Positions 1 through 6,815 of a stretch of 13,609 bases of DNA are shown here, in pieces. A program made the position numbers and the translations under genes. The notes under the pieces are model-generated. The model saw nothing but the letters and a program-made list of their open reading frames with translations. It made no database searches and was not told the origin of the DNA. Each line of letters begins with the position of its first letter. Position 1 is the stretch's first letter. The stretch comes from Methylacidiphilum caldifontis (GTDB taxonomy: Bacteria; Verrucomicrobiota; Verrucomicrobiia; Methylacidiphilales; CAMAQI01): positions 1 to 13,609 of the forward strand of contig CAMAQI010000047.1 in assembly GCA_945860255.1 (NCBI GenBank). The letters are read 5' to 3'.

Positions 1-1
1 C

Positions 2-1612
2 ATGATGTCGCCCTCCCTCACTTTTACCAGTATCATGAAGAAGCATCGCCAAGTAAAGCAAATGAGCTTTGTCGACTCGCTCCATCAATGGCTTGTACGG
101 CAAAAATGGAGACTCTGTCGCATCGATGATTTTATCCATCATCTCTAGACAGACTAAGGTATGCTCATCGGCAGTATATCGATGAAAAAATTCGTGCTGC
201 ACAAGACAGGTCAATGGCTCAAACTCCGGAAAAAAACGCCCCAAAAGCCCGACTTCATGCATTTGCCTGAGAATTCCTCCTACTCTCCCTTTTTTAGAGA
301 AAATACCAATTAACATCTCACGCACGGATTGATGATAGATAAAACTTCGATCGACCAACTTCCAACGTCTTCGAAGCTTAAATCGAATCTCCGAGCCTAA
401 TATCAAAGAGTAGTTTTGAGCATGGACAAAGACCCGTAATATCCGCTTGGGATCTTCAGAAAATATCGAGGAGTCGGAGGCCTCAATCATTCCTGACTGC
501 AGCACAAATCCATCAACATTTTTGGCTCGCTGAACCTTCTGAGGAATCAACATCGAGCGAGGGGCACTTCGAGAGGTTTTAACTCCCGCAATCCGTTCAG
601 ATAAATGATTGGTCAATTGATACAATAATTGAGCATGTTGATAATAATCACGCATCAACGTTTCAATTCGACGTAATATCGTTTTCTGAGGATAATCAAA
701 ACGATTCGCAATCTTCCCTTGAAGTTGCAAAGTCAAAATATCCCCTTTGCGTTTTTGCTGAAAATGAAGCTCCGTTCTCAGTCTTAAAATAAAATCATAA
801 GCCGATTCCATCGACTTCCGCTCACTTGGAGTAATCAACTTCGCATCGACTAACTCCTGCGTCGTATGAATTTTTCGCTTCACTCGCGCCAACCAAAGTA
901 AACTATGGTAGTCTCTTAACCCCCCACATCCCCCTTTAATATTCGGCTCTTGAACAAACGGAGTATTATTAGTTTTTAAATGTCTTTGCCTCTGATCTTC
1001 AAGCCGCCACTCCACATAACCATTCACATTATCTTCGTAACAGGTTCTTTCAATGGTCTTCTCAAACTTCTCCCAGATCTCCTCTTTGCCACATAAAAAA
1101 CGTGATTCCAACATCGCCGTTCGTGTTTGAAAGTCCTCTTTGACTTGCTCAATGACCTCCTGATGAGATCGAGTTGCATGTCCAACCTCAAAACCAACAT
1201 CCCAAAGCATATAGAGAACTTCTTCGACAATATCTTTTACAAGCGCAGAAGATTCTCCCCCTTTATCATAGAGAAATAAGAGATCGATATCACTTTGAGG
1301 GTTGAGTTCCCCTCGTCCAAATCCACCCACGGCAATTAATGAGACAGGAAGATTTTTCTGAAGATGAGCTCGTTTAGCGTTTGCCACAGCCCCTCGCCAA
1401 ATATGCTTTAAAACAAGCGATATTAAATAGGATCTCTTTTGAACAATCTCTCGACCTCCTCCCCCACTGAGATGATTGAGTTTCAGTCGATGTTCTTCGA
1501 TTTTGAGAAACTTTCGATAAACATCTAACAAGTCACGCGGCTTCCTCAAGGAGTCACTCTCCAGTTGTCGCTCGGCATGACTTAATACTTTTTCCCAATG
1601 CGATAAGGCCAT
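2..1612 (-). CDS. glnD: GlnD, bifunctional PII uridylyltransferase / uridylyl-removing enzyme (3' end outside window)
   Basis: Open from an ATG at 1612 to the window edge with no stop in 537 codons; the C-terminal part lies outside. GlnD enzymes uridylylate and deuridylylate the nitrogen-signalling PII protein in response to glutamine. Seen here: the nucleotidyltransferase signature GGFGRGELNPQSDIDLL at residues 96-112, with the presumed metal-binding D108 and D110; the GlnD signature EPNIKGGCGGLRD at 222-234 (from memory the family usually has P where C229 sits); the stretch VQHEFFHRYTADEHTL ending at H484; and an HD-hydrolase motif LLHDTGK with H526-D527 just before the cut. Family knowledge puts two ACT domains after this point. 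The start is supported by AGGTGA six bases upstream. It lies 87 bp after the GTPase gene on the same strand, so co-transcription is possible. No sign of a frameshift. Confidence 0.93.
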   Translation of the reverse strand, partial: MALSHWEKVLSHAERQLESDSLRKPRDLLDVYRKFLKIEEHRLKLNHLSGGGGREIVQKRSYLISLVLKHIWRGAVANAKRAHLQKNLPVSLIAVGGFGRGELNPQSDIDLLFLYDKGGESSALVKDIVEEVLYMLWDVGFEVGHATRSHQEVIEQVKEDFQTRTAMLESRFLCGKEEIWEKFEKTIERTCYEDNVNGYVEWRLEDQRQRHLKTNNTPFVQEPNIKGGCGGLRDYHSLLWLARVKRKIHTTQELVDAKLITPSERKSMESAYDFILRLRTELHFQQKRKGDILTLQLQGKIANRFDYPQKTILRRIETLMRDYYQHAQLLYQLTNHLSERIAGVKTSRSAPRSMLIPQKVQRAKNVDGFVLQSGMIEASDSSIFSEDPKRILRVFVHAQNYSLILGSEIRFKLRRRWKLVDRSFIYHQSVREMLIGIFSKKGRVGGILRQMHEVGLLGRFFPEFEPLTCLVQHEFFHRYTADEHTLVCLEMMDKIIDATESPFLPYKPLMERVDKAHLLYLAMLLHDTGKSEGGRHH

Positions 1613-1618
1613 AAGATA

Positions 1619-1624
1619 TCACCT
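1619..1624 (-). promoter_or_regulatory. Shine-Dalgarno site of glnD
   Basis: AGGTGA on the minus strand, six bases before the ATG at 1612. It fixes the glnD start and contrasts with the plus-strand genes, most of which have no such site. Confidence 0.7.
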
Positions 1625-1699
1625 ATCCAAGCAAGAATCATGCGATAAAAAAGAATTAAAATTTATAAATCGACACAAATCGATCACCCCCCCCTCACT

Positions 1700-2284
1700 C
1701 TACCGATAACTCAACTCCAATTGCTTCAAAATCGACTGAAAAGAGTCAACAACCCCTTTCCCAAAAAACGGATTTACCTCAAAAGTGGGGGCAATCTGTG
1801 AACGCTGATTAAAAGTCTCTTCAAGATAACTCCTCGGAGCCGATTGTTTCATCTCCTGTTTATTAAAAATAAGGACGAAGGGAATTTCTGAGAGACTTTT
1901 CTTTTGATCAATAATGATCTCCTGTATTGCGGCGAATGCCTTGACATTTTCATTCATTCGATCCCATTGAGAATCAACAATATACAAAATTCCATCGACT
2001 TGTTTTAAGAGCTGACGATGGGAATTCGTTCTCGCACAATACCCCGGTAAGGTTGAGAATTGAATCGAGGAAGAAAACCCTGGTATCACTGAAATCGGAG
2101 ATCGTAAAAGATCAAATGCGAGTCCTCGATCTTGATTGATAAACCCTTGCCGCATCTCCCCTCGCTCTTCTCTTGAAAAAGAGCGATGGAGTGACTTCAT
2201 GATTGTCGATTTTCCAGAAAATGGAATCCCTACATAGGCTAATCGAAAAACGATCCGCTTCTCTCTTTGTAAAATTAAAGCCAT
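1700..2284 (-). CDS. MglA-like small Ras-type GTPase with altered switch residues
   Basis: This 194-residue protein matches the length of Myxococcus MglA (195 residues, from memory), the polar GTPase that sets front-rear polarity. Seen: P-loop GIPFSGKST at 19-27; an R53 equivalent in QDRGL; TLPGY at 78-82 in the MglA-type G3 position (MglA has TVPGQ); the MglA-like stretch VDGILYIVDSQWDRM at 96-110; and NKQE at 141-144 in place of NKxD. Recalled against M. xanthus MglA, which aligns without gaps through this region, G21 is P, the switch-I threonine T54 is G, Q82 is Y, and the guanine-specificity Asp is E. These are positions where change slows hydrolysis or alters nucleotide binding, so the protein may switch slowly or be a pseudo-GTPase (inference). 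It follows the roadblock gene by 29 bp and is preceded by AAGGGAG. MglA family membership is clear, but its cellular role is not known from sequence. Confidence 0.85.
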   Translation of the reverse strand: MALILQREKRIVFRLAYVGIPFSGKSTIMKSLHRSFSREERGEMRQGFINQDRGLAFDLLRSPISVIPGFSSSIQFSTLPGYCARTNSHRQLLKQVDGILYIVDSQWDRMNENVKAFAAIQEIIIDQKKSLSEIPFVLIFNKQEMKQSAPRSYLEETFNQRSQIAPTFEVNPFFGKGVVDSFQSILKQLELSYR

Positions 2285-2288
2285 CTTA

Positions 2289-2295
2289 CTCCCTT
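2289..2295 (-). promoter_or_regulatory. Shine-Dalgarno site of the MglA-like gene
   Basis: AAGGGAG on the minus strand, four bases before the ATG at 2284, inside the 29-bp gap after the roadblock gene. It supports this start and translation from a shared transcript. Confidence 0.65.
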
Positions 2296-2313
2296 ATACG
2301 ACTTCAATGGAGA

Positions 2314-4125
2314 TCAGGTCGGTTCGTGTAACTCGATAATCAATTTTTCTAAAACCAATCTCATTGAATCAGGAATCATTCCTCCCTGAAATCCACTGAC
2401 CAGGACTGTTGTTCCCCGCTTCATAAAAATCCAAAAACCAACTTTATCTTTCACAATGAATTGATGCACTACCCCCTCAGAGGAAATCAACCCATTTACC
2501 GCAGAAAGACAGACCTCCGCTTGGGCGATTAAATCCTCCAAATGACTTACTCCCACTAGAGAACCGGTGATCGTATTCTCGTGTTTGACAATACACCCGC
2601 GTATACCAGGCCAAAGTGCCACTCGCGCAACAACCTGTTCGACGCTCCACTTTAATTCGGAAGATAGATTCAAAAGATCTTGAATCCCCACTAAAGTTCC
2701 GATCGGAGCATGACTTCCAGTAATCGTACGATAGACTCGATCGGTCATCCCAGGAACGAGAAGCAACGACTCGACTTTAGAAAAACCCCCTGATTGTAGA
2801 CGATAGGAAATAATCGATCTCGCCATCTCCTGTGAGCAACGAATCAACTTCATCAACAGCGCCTCATCGCATCGATTTAAATCTAACTCAACCTCTTTTG
2901 AATCCTCAGGAGTAAGATCTCGAGATTCTGATTTTGCTACCGGCGCAGGAACTTGAACGTTCGCAGATGATACTGGGACGGAAGTTGATCTGGATTCAAT
3001 CCCGATTGAACTCACCATTTGCTCTCGGATCGGTTCCTGAATATCAATCTTGTCCTCTTGAAGTTCCGCAACGACCATCGTCTGATCTCCAACAGGAAGA
3101 TCCTTAAGCGCCTCTTGAGCCGCTTCTAATAGTTCCTCCAAAGGAACAGAAGGGGCTTGTGAAGCAGACGGTACGATCGGCGCAACGAATGGAGGAGGAG
3201 GAATTACCTCAACAACCGCAGGAGACTCTACAATGAACGAATCGATAGAAGAGGGATTCTCAAATGTTTTTTCTTCACTTACCTCATCCCCCAAAGCACT
3301 TTGTGCTGCCGCTAATAAGTTTTCTAAATTATTTTCACCATTCGAAGAGATTGCTGAAATCGCCTCGGGAATTAAAGGAGCAGAAGGAGCAATAGCCGGT
3401 ATATCAATAATACGTGTCTTGCCCTTATCTTGAACAATCGGCCTTTGAATAATCGGCGCTGCAATCGCCTCCTTCGGATTGTTTTTTTGCGACGAAAGAC
3501 GCGTAAAAACCTCCATCATCGGCAAGACTACTTTCACCTCCATGAATGAGGAAGTTTCCTCGGGAGATTTAAAAAACGTCGAGGGCAGAAATTCGATCAT
3601 CTGTCTCACTGTAAATTCAATTTTTCCAACAGACAGTTGAGGAACCACTAAATCCATAGGTATCGAAAACTCTTCAGAGGTGCCTGCAATCTCCTGCGCT
3701 TGATCCGATAAAATAGCTGGAGGAAGAGATCGATAAGCAATACTCATGGGCAGGAGAACTTTATCCTGCGACTGACTCTTTGCCTTGAAGCCCTCTTGCA
3801 TCTTCGCTGTTGCTCCTTCAATTTTCCCAGGAATCATAATCCGCATCGTCGGTTCTATTGCACTTTGAGACCCCAGCGGCCCCGTACGTATCGAGGGAGG
3901 AAGCAAAGGCCCAGTTTTTTGAGCCGGTAAAACAATTCTTTGTGTCGATTTAGCGACTTTATTTCCAATCGGCTTCGGCGCCTTTAATCCCATAATCGAA
4001 GAGGGAAAATCAGCAATCGGAGGAGGCGCTCCAATCCCAGGGGGGCGGGGAGCGGGAGGCTTCATTCCTGACGGAGGAGTCGGAACCTCACTCTTTTTCC
4101 CAAACATTCCTAAAAAGCCAGACAT
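2314..4125 (-). CDS. Proline-rich HhH-roadblock (MglB-like) protein
   Basis: A 603-residue multi-part protein. Residues 1-55 are Pro/Gly/Ala-rich and look disordered. Residues 60-210 hold several short hydrophobic-proline strings (VLLPM at 123, FSIPM at 153, VVLPM at 199). Residues 220-410 are low-complexity and acidic, with two copies of the pattern LExLLxAAQxAL at 267-278 and 329-340. Residues 412-470 resemble a ComEA/GspK-type helix-hairpin-helix (DLNRCDEALL, then YRLQSGGFSKVESLLLVPGM). The last ~110 residues (about 495-600) fit a roadblock/LC7 domain, the fold of MglB. Family knowledge: MglB-type dimers act as GAP and effector for MglA. The gene sits immediately upstream of an MglA-like gene, which makes a cognate pair likely. 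No signal peptide or membrane segment is visible, so it is presumably cytoplasmic. The start is supported by GGAGGT. The roadblock assignment rests on context and pattern rather than a strict motif. Confidence 0.75.
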   Translation of the reverse strand: MSGFLGMFGKKSEVPTPPSGMKPPAPRPPGIGAPPPIADFPSSIMGLKAPKPIGNKVAKSTQRIVLPAQKTGPLLPPSIRTGPLGSQSAIEPTMRIMIPGKIEGATAKMQEGFKAKSQSQDKVLLPMSIAYRSLPPAILSDQAQEIAGTSEEFSIPMDLVVPQLSVGKIEFTVRQMIEFLPSTFFKSPEETSSFMEVKVVLPMMEVFTRLSSQKNNPKEAIAAPIIQRPIVQDKGKTRIIDIPAIAPSAPLIPEAISAISSNGENNLENLLAAAQSALGDEVSEEKTFENPSSIDSFIVESPAVVEVIPPPPFVAPIVPSASQAPSVPLEELLEAAQEALKDLPVGDQTMVVAELQEDKIDIQEPIREQMVSSIGIESRSTSVPVSSANVQVPAPVAKSESRDLTPEDSKEVELDLNRCDEALLMKLIRCSQEMARSIISYRLQSGGFSKVESLLLVPGMTDRVYRTITGSHAPIGTLVGIQDLLNLSSELKWSVEQVVARVALWPGIRGCIVKHENTITGSLVGVSHLEDLIAQAEVCLSAVNGLISSEGVVHQFIVKDKVGFWIFMKRGTTVLVSGFQGGMIPDSMRLVLEKLIIELHEPT

Positions 4126-4181
4126 GATTTACCTCCAGTAAAGATTGTATATTTACAGAATTTCGCATAAATAGATCCTCG
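4126..4181. promoter_or_regulatory. Divergent promoter region
   Basis: This 56-bp AT-rich gap separates the minus-strand roadblock-GTPase-glnD run from the plus-strand FHA-nrnA-truB-ribF run, so both must be started here or share control. On plus, TTGTAT (4145-4150), 17 bp and TAAATA (4168-4173) form a sigma70-like pair that ends only eight bases before the ATG at 4182. On minus, TATACA (4151-4146) is a possible -10, but I see no good -35 for it. The two candidates overlap, so they could interfere. The sites are consensus matches by eye. Confidence 0.5.
4131..4136 (-). promoter_or_regulatory. Shine-Dalgarno site of the roadblock gene
   Basis: GGAGGT on the minus strand, five bases before the ATG at 4125. 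It is the most canonical ribosome binding site in the window and it decides this start. Confidence 0.8.
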
Positions 4182-5096
4182 ATGCAACAGAATAAGGACT
4201 TTCTATTCCCCCTCTCCTCAAAGGGAGATCTATCTCTCTCCGATTGCTTACAACTTCTGGCTTTCGAAGATTTTAACGGGAGAATCGATCTGACGAGCGC
4301 TCAAAACCACGGTCAAATTTTTATTGAAAACGGCACCCCAATTCAAGCCGAATTTGCTGGTTTGACAGGTGATGAAGCAATTCTCAAAATCTTGGAAACA
4401 CCTACGATTACTTTTAATACAACGAAAACAAACCATATTCCTTGTAAAAACATTGAAAACAGTCTTGAAAACCTACTGATTGAATTCGCATTCCGATCTG
4501 AAAAGATTGATCGAAAAAACGCTCTCGTGATCACGAAGAGTTATGCTTTAACTACAAAATCAACCTCATTTCTGCGTATTTATCCCCCTTCTGGCGAGGA
4601 TTTTAATTTTCCCATTTCTCAGAATGAGATCTCTATCGGGCGCGCAAAAAACAATCTCCTTTCTATCGATGAAAAGTCGATCTCCTCTCATCATGCCTTA
4701 GTTTTTCTTCGATTAGGAAACTATTTTATCAAAGACCTTCATTCAGCAAACGGAATACTCCTCAATAACCTCCCTATTCAAGAATCAATTCTCAAAAACG
4801 GAGATCGAATCCAATTAGGACAAGTCGCTCTTGAGTTTCAATCAAAATTAAAACGTCCCGACCTCCAAACCCTCTCTCGAAGTCAGCTGAAAAACCCCCA
4901 TAATCAAAAAATACAGAAATCAAAAAAAAATTCCTACGATGTAACGACAGCACTCCGAATTACAAACTCATTAAAATCTCCTTCTCAATCAAGAACAATG
5001 CCCAAGAATAAAACAGAAAAAAAACAGATCATTTTCTTTGCAATCACCTTAACGCTTCTTCTTGCCATCACTCTCTACGCTTACCTCAATAAATAA
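4182..5096 (+). CDS. DUF4388-FHA protein with C-terminal membrane anchor
   Basis: A 304-residue protein in three parts. Residues ~12-105 fit the DUF4388 (PATAN-like) pattern: GDLSLSDCLQLL, an FNGRIDL strand, GQIFIENG and GDEAILKIL. Residues ~130-222 form an FHA domain: IGRAKNN with R154, SISSHHA with S168 and H171, SANG with N190, and LKNGDRIQLG. FHA domains bind phosphothreonine peptides; here R154, the Ser, His and Asn are present, but the usual Arg after the conserved Ser is S169. A basic, Ser/Lys/Asn-rich linker leads to one hydrophobic segment at 282-301 ending in YLNK, so it looks like a tail-anchored protein with its domains in the cytoplasm. It is divergent from the roadblock-GTPase genes and 15 bp upstream of nrnA. 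No SD sequence precedes the ATG. Domain calls are good; the ligand and role are unknown. Confidence 0.82.
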   Translation: MQQNKDFLFPLSSKGDLSLSDCLQLLAFEDFNGRIDLTSAQNHGQIFIENGTPIQAEFAGLTGDEAILKILETPTITFNTTKTNHIPCKNIENSLENLLIEFAFRSEKIDRKNALVITKSYALTTKSTSFLRIYPPSGEDFNFPISQNEISIGRAKNNLLSIDEKSISSHHALVFLRLGNYFIKDLHSANGILLNNLPIQESILKNGDRIQLGQVALEFQSKLKRPDLQTLSRSQLKNPHNQKIQKSKKNSYDVTTALRITNSLKSPSQSRTMPKNKTEKKQIIFFAITLTLLLAITLYAYLNK

Positions 5097-5111
5097 CTTC
5101 CCAAATCTCTT

Positions 5112-6089
5112 ATGAACTCCTTAAACAATCTCCAAACGCTCATTGCAAATAGCCAAAGAATAGCCCTATTTTCACACATCCGACCTGACGGAGATGCCTA
5201 TGGAACAAGCCTCGCCTTTGCCCTCTCGCTTCGTGCCATCGGGAAAGAGGTCACCATCTACAACGAAGACGGACTCTCTTCCCTCTACTCTTTTCTTCCT
5301 CAATCGCATCTGATCACCTCCCCTCCCCAGAATCCCCCTCCCGAAACCACGCTCATCGCCGTCGATACCGCGACTCAAGATCGACTGGGCTCCACTTTTC
5401 TCTCTTGGAAAATTCAACCCGATTTAAATCTCGATCACCATATCAGTAATACCCTCTACGGAAAAATGAATTGGATCGATTCCGACTCCCCAGCGAGCTC
5501 CCAAATCCTCTTCGAACTCCTGCAACAACTCCAGCTTCCTGTCACCGCAGAAGTCGCTCAATGTCTCTATGTTGGAATAATGACCGATACGGGTAGCTTT
5601 CGGTATCGACAAACAACAGCCAAAACACTCGAAATCGCCGCCGCCTTAATAAGAGCTGGAGCAAACCCCTCTGAGCTCTCTCAATCCTGCTACCAAAACT
5701 ACTCCGCCTCTCGACTCCTCCTCCAAAAAGAGGCACTCAATACAATGAAGTTCGATCACGACAATCAAATCGCCTACTTTCGCCTTACCCCTGAGATGTT
5801 TCAAATCAGTGGCGCCTCCTCTGAAGAAACAGAAGGCCTCGTCGAATCTCTCCAAGCGGTTCGTACCGTAGAAGTCGCTTTCGTAATCGAAAAAATCGAT
5901 GAAACAACGACTCGAGCCAGCCTCCGCTCCCGTGGGAAAATCGATGTTCAAAAAATCGCCTCTGAACTCGGAGGAGGGGGTCACACGCTTGCCGCAGGAA
6001 TCCGCAGTAAACTTCCCCTCCCCCTTCTCGAAGAAAAACTCTTGGAAAAGATCAATTTTTCCCTTCAATCCGCATCCGGTTCAAAATAA
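5112..6089 (+). CDS. nrnA: NrnA-type DHH phosphoesterase (nano-RNase / pAp phosphatase)
   Basis: At 325 residues this has the usual length of NrnA, which degrades 2-5-nt RNA and dephosphorylates 3'-phosphoadenosine 5'-phosphate in the cytoplasm. Seen: HIRPDGDAYG with H22, D26 and D28; AVDTA with D85; NLDHH at 106-110; MTDTGSFRY with D159; and a DHHA1 substrate-binding motif GGGGHTLAAG at 287-296. These are the expected Mn-binding and product-binding elements, all intact. It lies between the FHA gene and truB with short gaps (15 and 12 bp), as expected for one operon. NrnA next to truB and ribF is common in bacteria. No SD sequence is visible before the ATG, which follows AAATCTCTT. Confidence 0.92.
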   Translation: MNSLNNLQTLIANSQRIALFSHIRPDGDAYGTSLAFALSLRAIGKEVTIYNEDGLSSLYSFLPQSHLITSPPQNPPPETTLIAVDTATQDRLGSTFLSWKIQPDLNLDHHISNTLYGKMNWIDSDSPASSQILFELLQQLQLPVTAEVAQCLYVGIMTDTGSFRYRQTTAKTLEIAAALIRAGANPSELSQSCYQNYSASRLLLQKEALNTMKFDHDNQIAYFRLTPEMFQISGASSEETEGLVESLQAVRTVEVAFVIEKIDETTTRASLRSRGKIDVQKIASELGGGGHTLAAGIRSKLPLPLLEEKLLEKINFSLQSASGSK

Positions 6090-6093
6090 AGGG
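6088..6093 (+). promoter_or_regulatory. Probable Shine-Dalgarno site of truB
   Basis: AAAGGG overlaps the nrnA stop codon and ends eight bases before the truB ATG. It is the only recognisable SD-like site among the plus-strand genes of this window. Confidence 0.5.
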
Positions 6094-6101
6094 TCTCTTA
6101 T

Positions 6102-6815
6102 ATGGAAATAGATGGCGTGCTTCTCATCGACAAACCTCAAGGTAAAACCTCACACGATCTCGTCGATTTTGTGCGTCGTAAGTTCAATTTTAAAAAAGTA
6201 GGCCACTGCGGAACTCTTGATCCGATGGCCACAGGCCTGCTCATTCTCGTCCTCGGAAAAGCAACAAAAATTCAAGACCTCCTCATGAACGAAGAAAAGG
6301 TCTACTCGGGCACAATGAAGCTCGGACAAAACACCGACTCCCAAGATGCTGACGGACAAATCACAGAGGAACGTCCTGTCCCTCCTCTGACGCAAGAGGG
6401 ATTTGTAAAAATCATGCAAGAGTTCTCTGGAGACTTCTATCAAACCCCACCGATGTATTCTGCTGTAAAAATAGACGGCGTCCCTCTTTATAAACTCGCG
6501 CGTGCAGGTAAGGAAATTCCTCGAGAGCCCCGTTTGGTTCATATTTTCCGCCATAAAATCACCCAATGGAATCTCCCTCAAATCTCTTTTGAAATTGTCT
6601 GTAGCAAAGGATTTTATGTTCGCACCTATTGCTACGATATCGGACAAAAAATTGGTTGTGGAGCCCACCTCACTCAACTCGCTCGCTTAAAATCGGGAAA
6701 CTTCACCTTAAATCACGCCCTCACCTGGGATAACCTCCAAGCACTCAAAACCGTTGACGACCTTCGCAGTAGCATCCTCTCCCTCCCCGAGGTCTCTCAA
6801 ATGCGTCGGCAATGA
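6102..6815 (+). CDS. truB: TruB, tRNA pseudouridine-55 synthase
   Basis: TruB converts U55 in the T-loop of tRNAs to pseudouridine. Seen: the N-terminal DGVLLIDKPQGKTSHDLV; the catalytic motif GTLDPMATGLL with the nucleophile D40; MYSAVKIDGVPLYKLAR; RTYCYDIG; and GCGAHLTQLARLKSGNF near the end. At 237 residues it is shorter than E. coli TruB (314, from memory), consistent with lack of the C-terminal PUA-like domain, as in many bacteria. The stop overlaps the ribF start (ATGA at 6812), so the two genes are probably translationally coupled. Confidence 0.95.
   Translation: MEIDGVLLIDKPQGKTSHDLVDFVRRKFNFKKVGHCGTLDPMATGLLILVLGKATKIQDLLMNEEKVYSGTMKLGQNTDSQDADGQITEERPVPPLTQEGFVKIMQEFSGDFYQTPPMYSAVKIDGVPLYKLARAGKEIPREPRLVHIFRHKITQWNLPQISFEIVCSKGFYVRTYCYDIGQKIGCGAHLTQLARLKSGNFTLNHALTWDNLQALKTVDDLRSSILSLPEVSQMRRQ

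Noticed and set aside
1024..1230. Minus-strand 68-codon open frame
   Set aside because: It lies inside glnD in another frame; the glnD frame is open over the whole region and carries the family motifs.
1..1612. glnD as a truncated pseudogene
   Set aside because: The frame is intact to the window edge and stops there only because the sequence ends.
5646..6068. Minus-strand 140-codon open frame opposite nrnA
   Set aside because: Antisense shadow of a well-conserved DHH phosphoesterase; no family resemblance.
6150..6677. Minus-strand 175-codon open frame opposite truB
   Set aside because: Antisense shadow of truB with no recognisable domain; truB carries all catalytic motifs.
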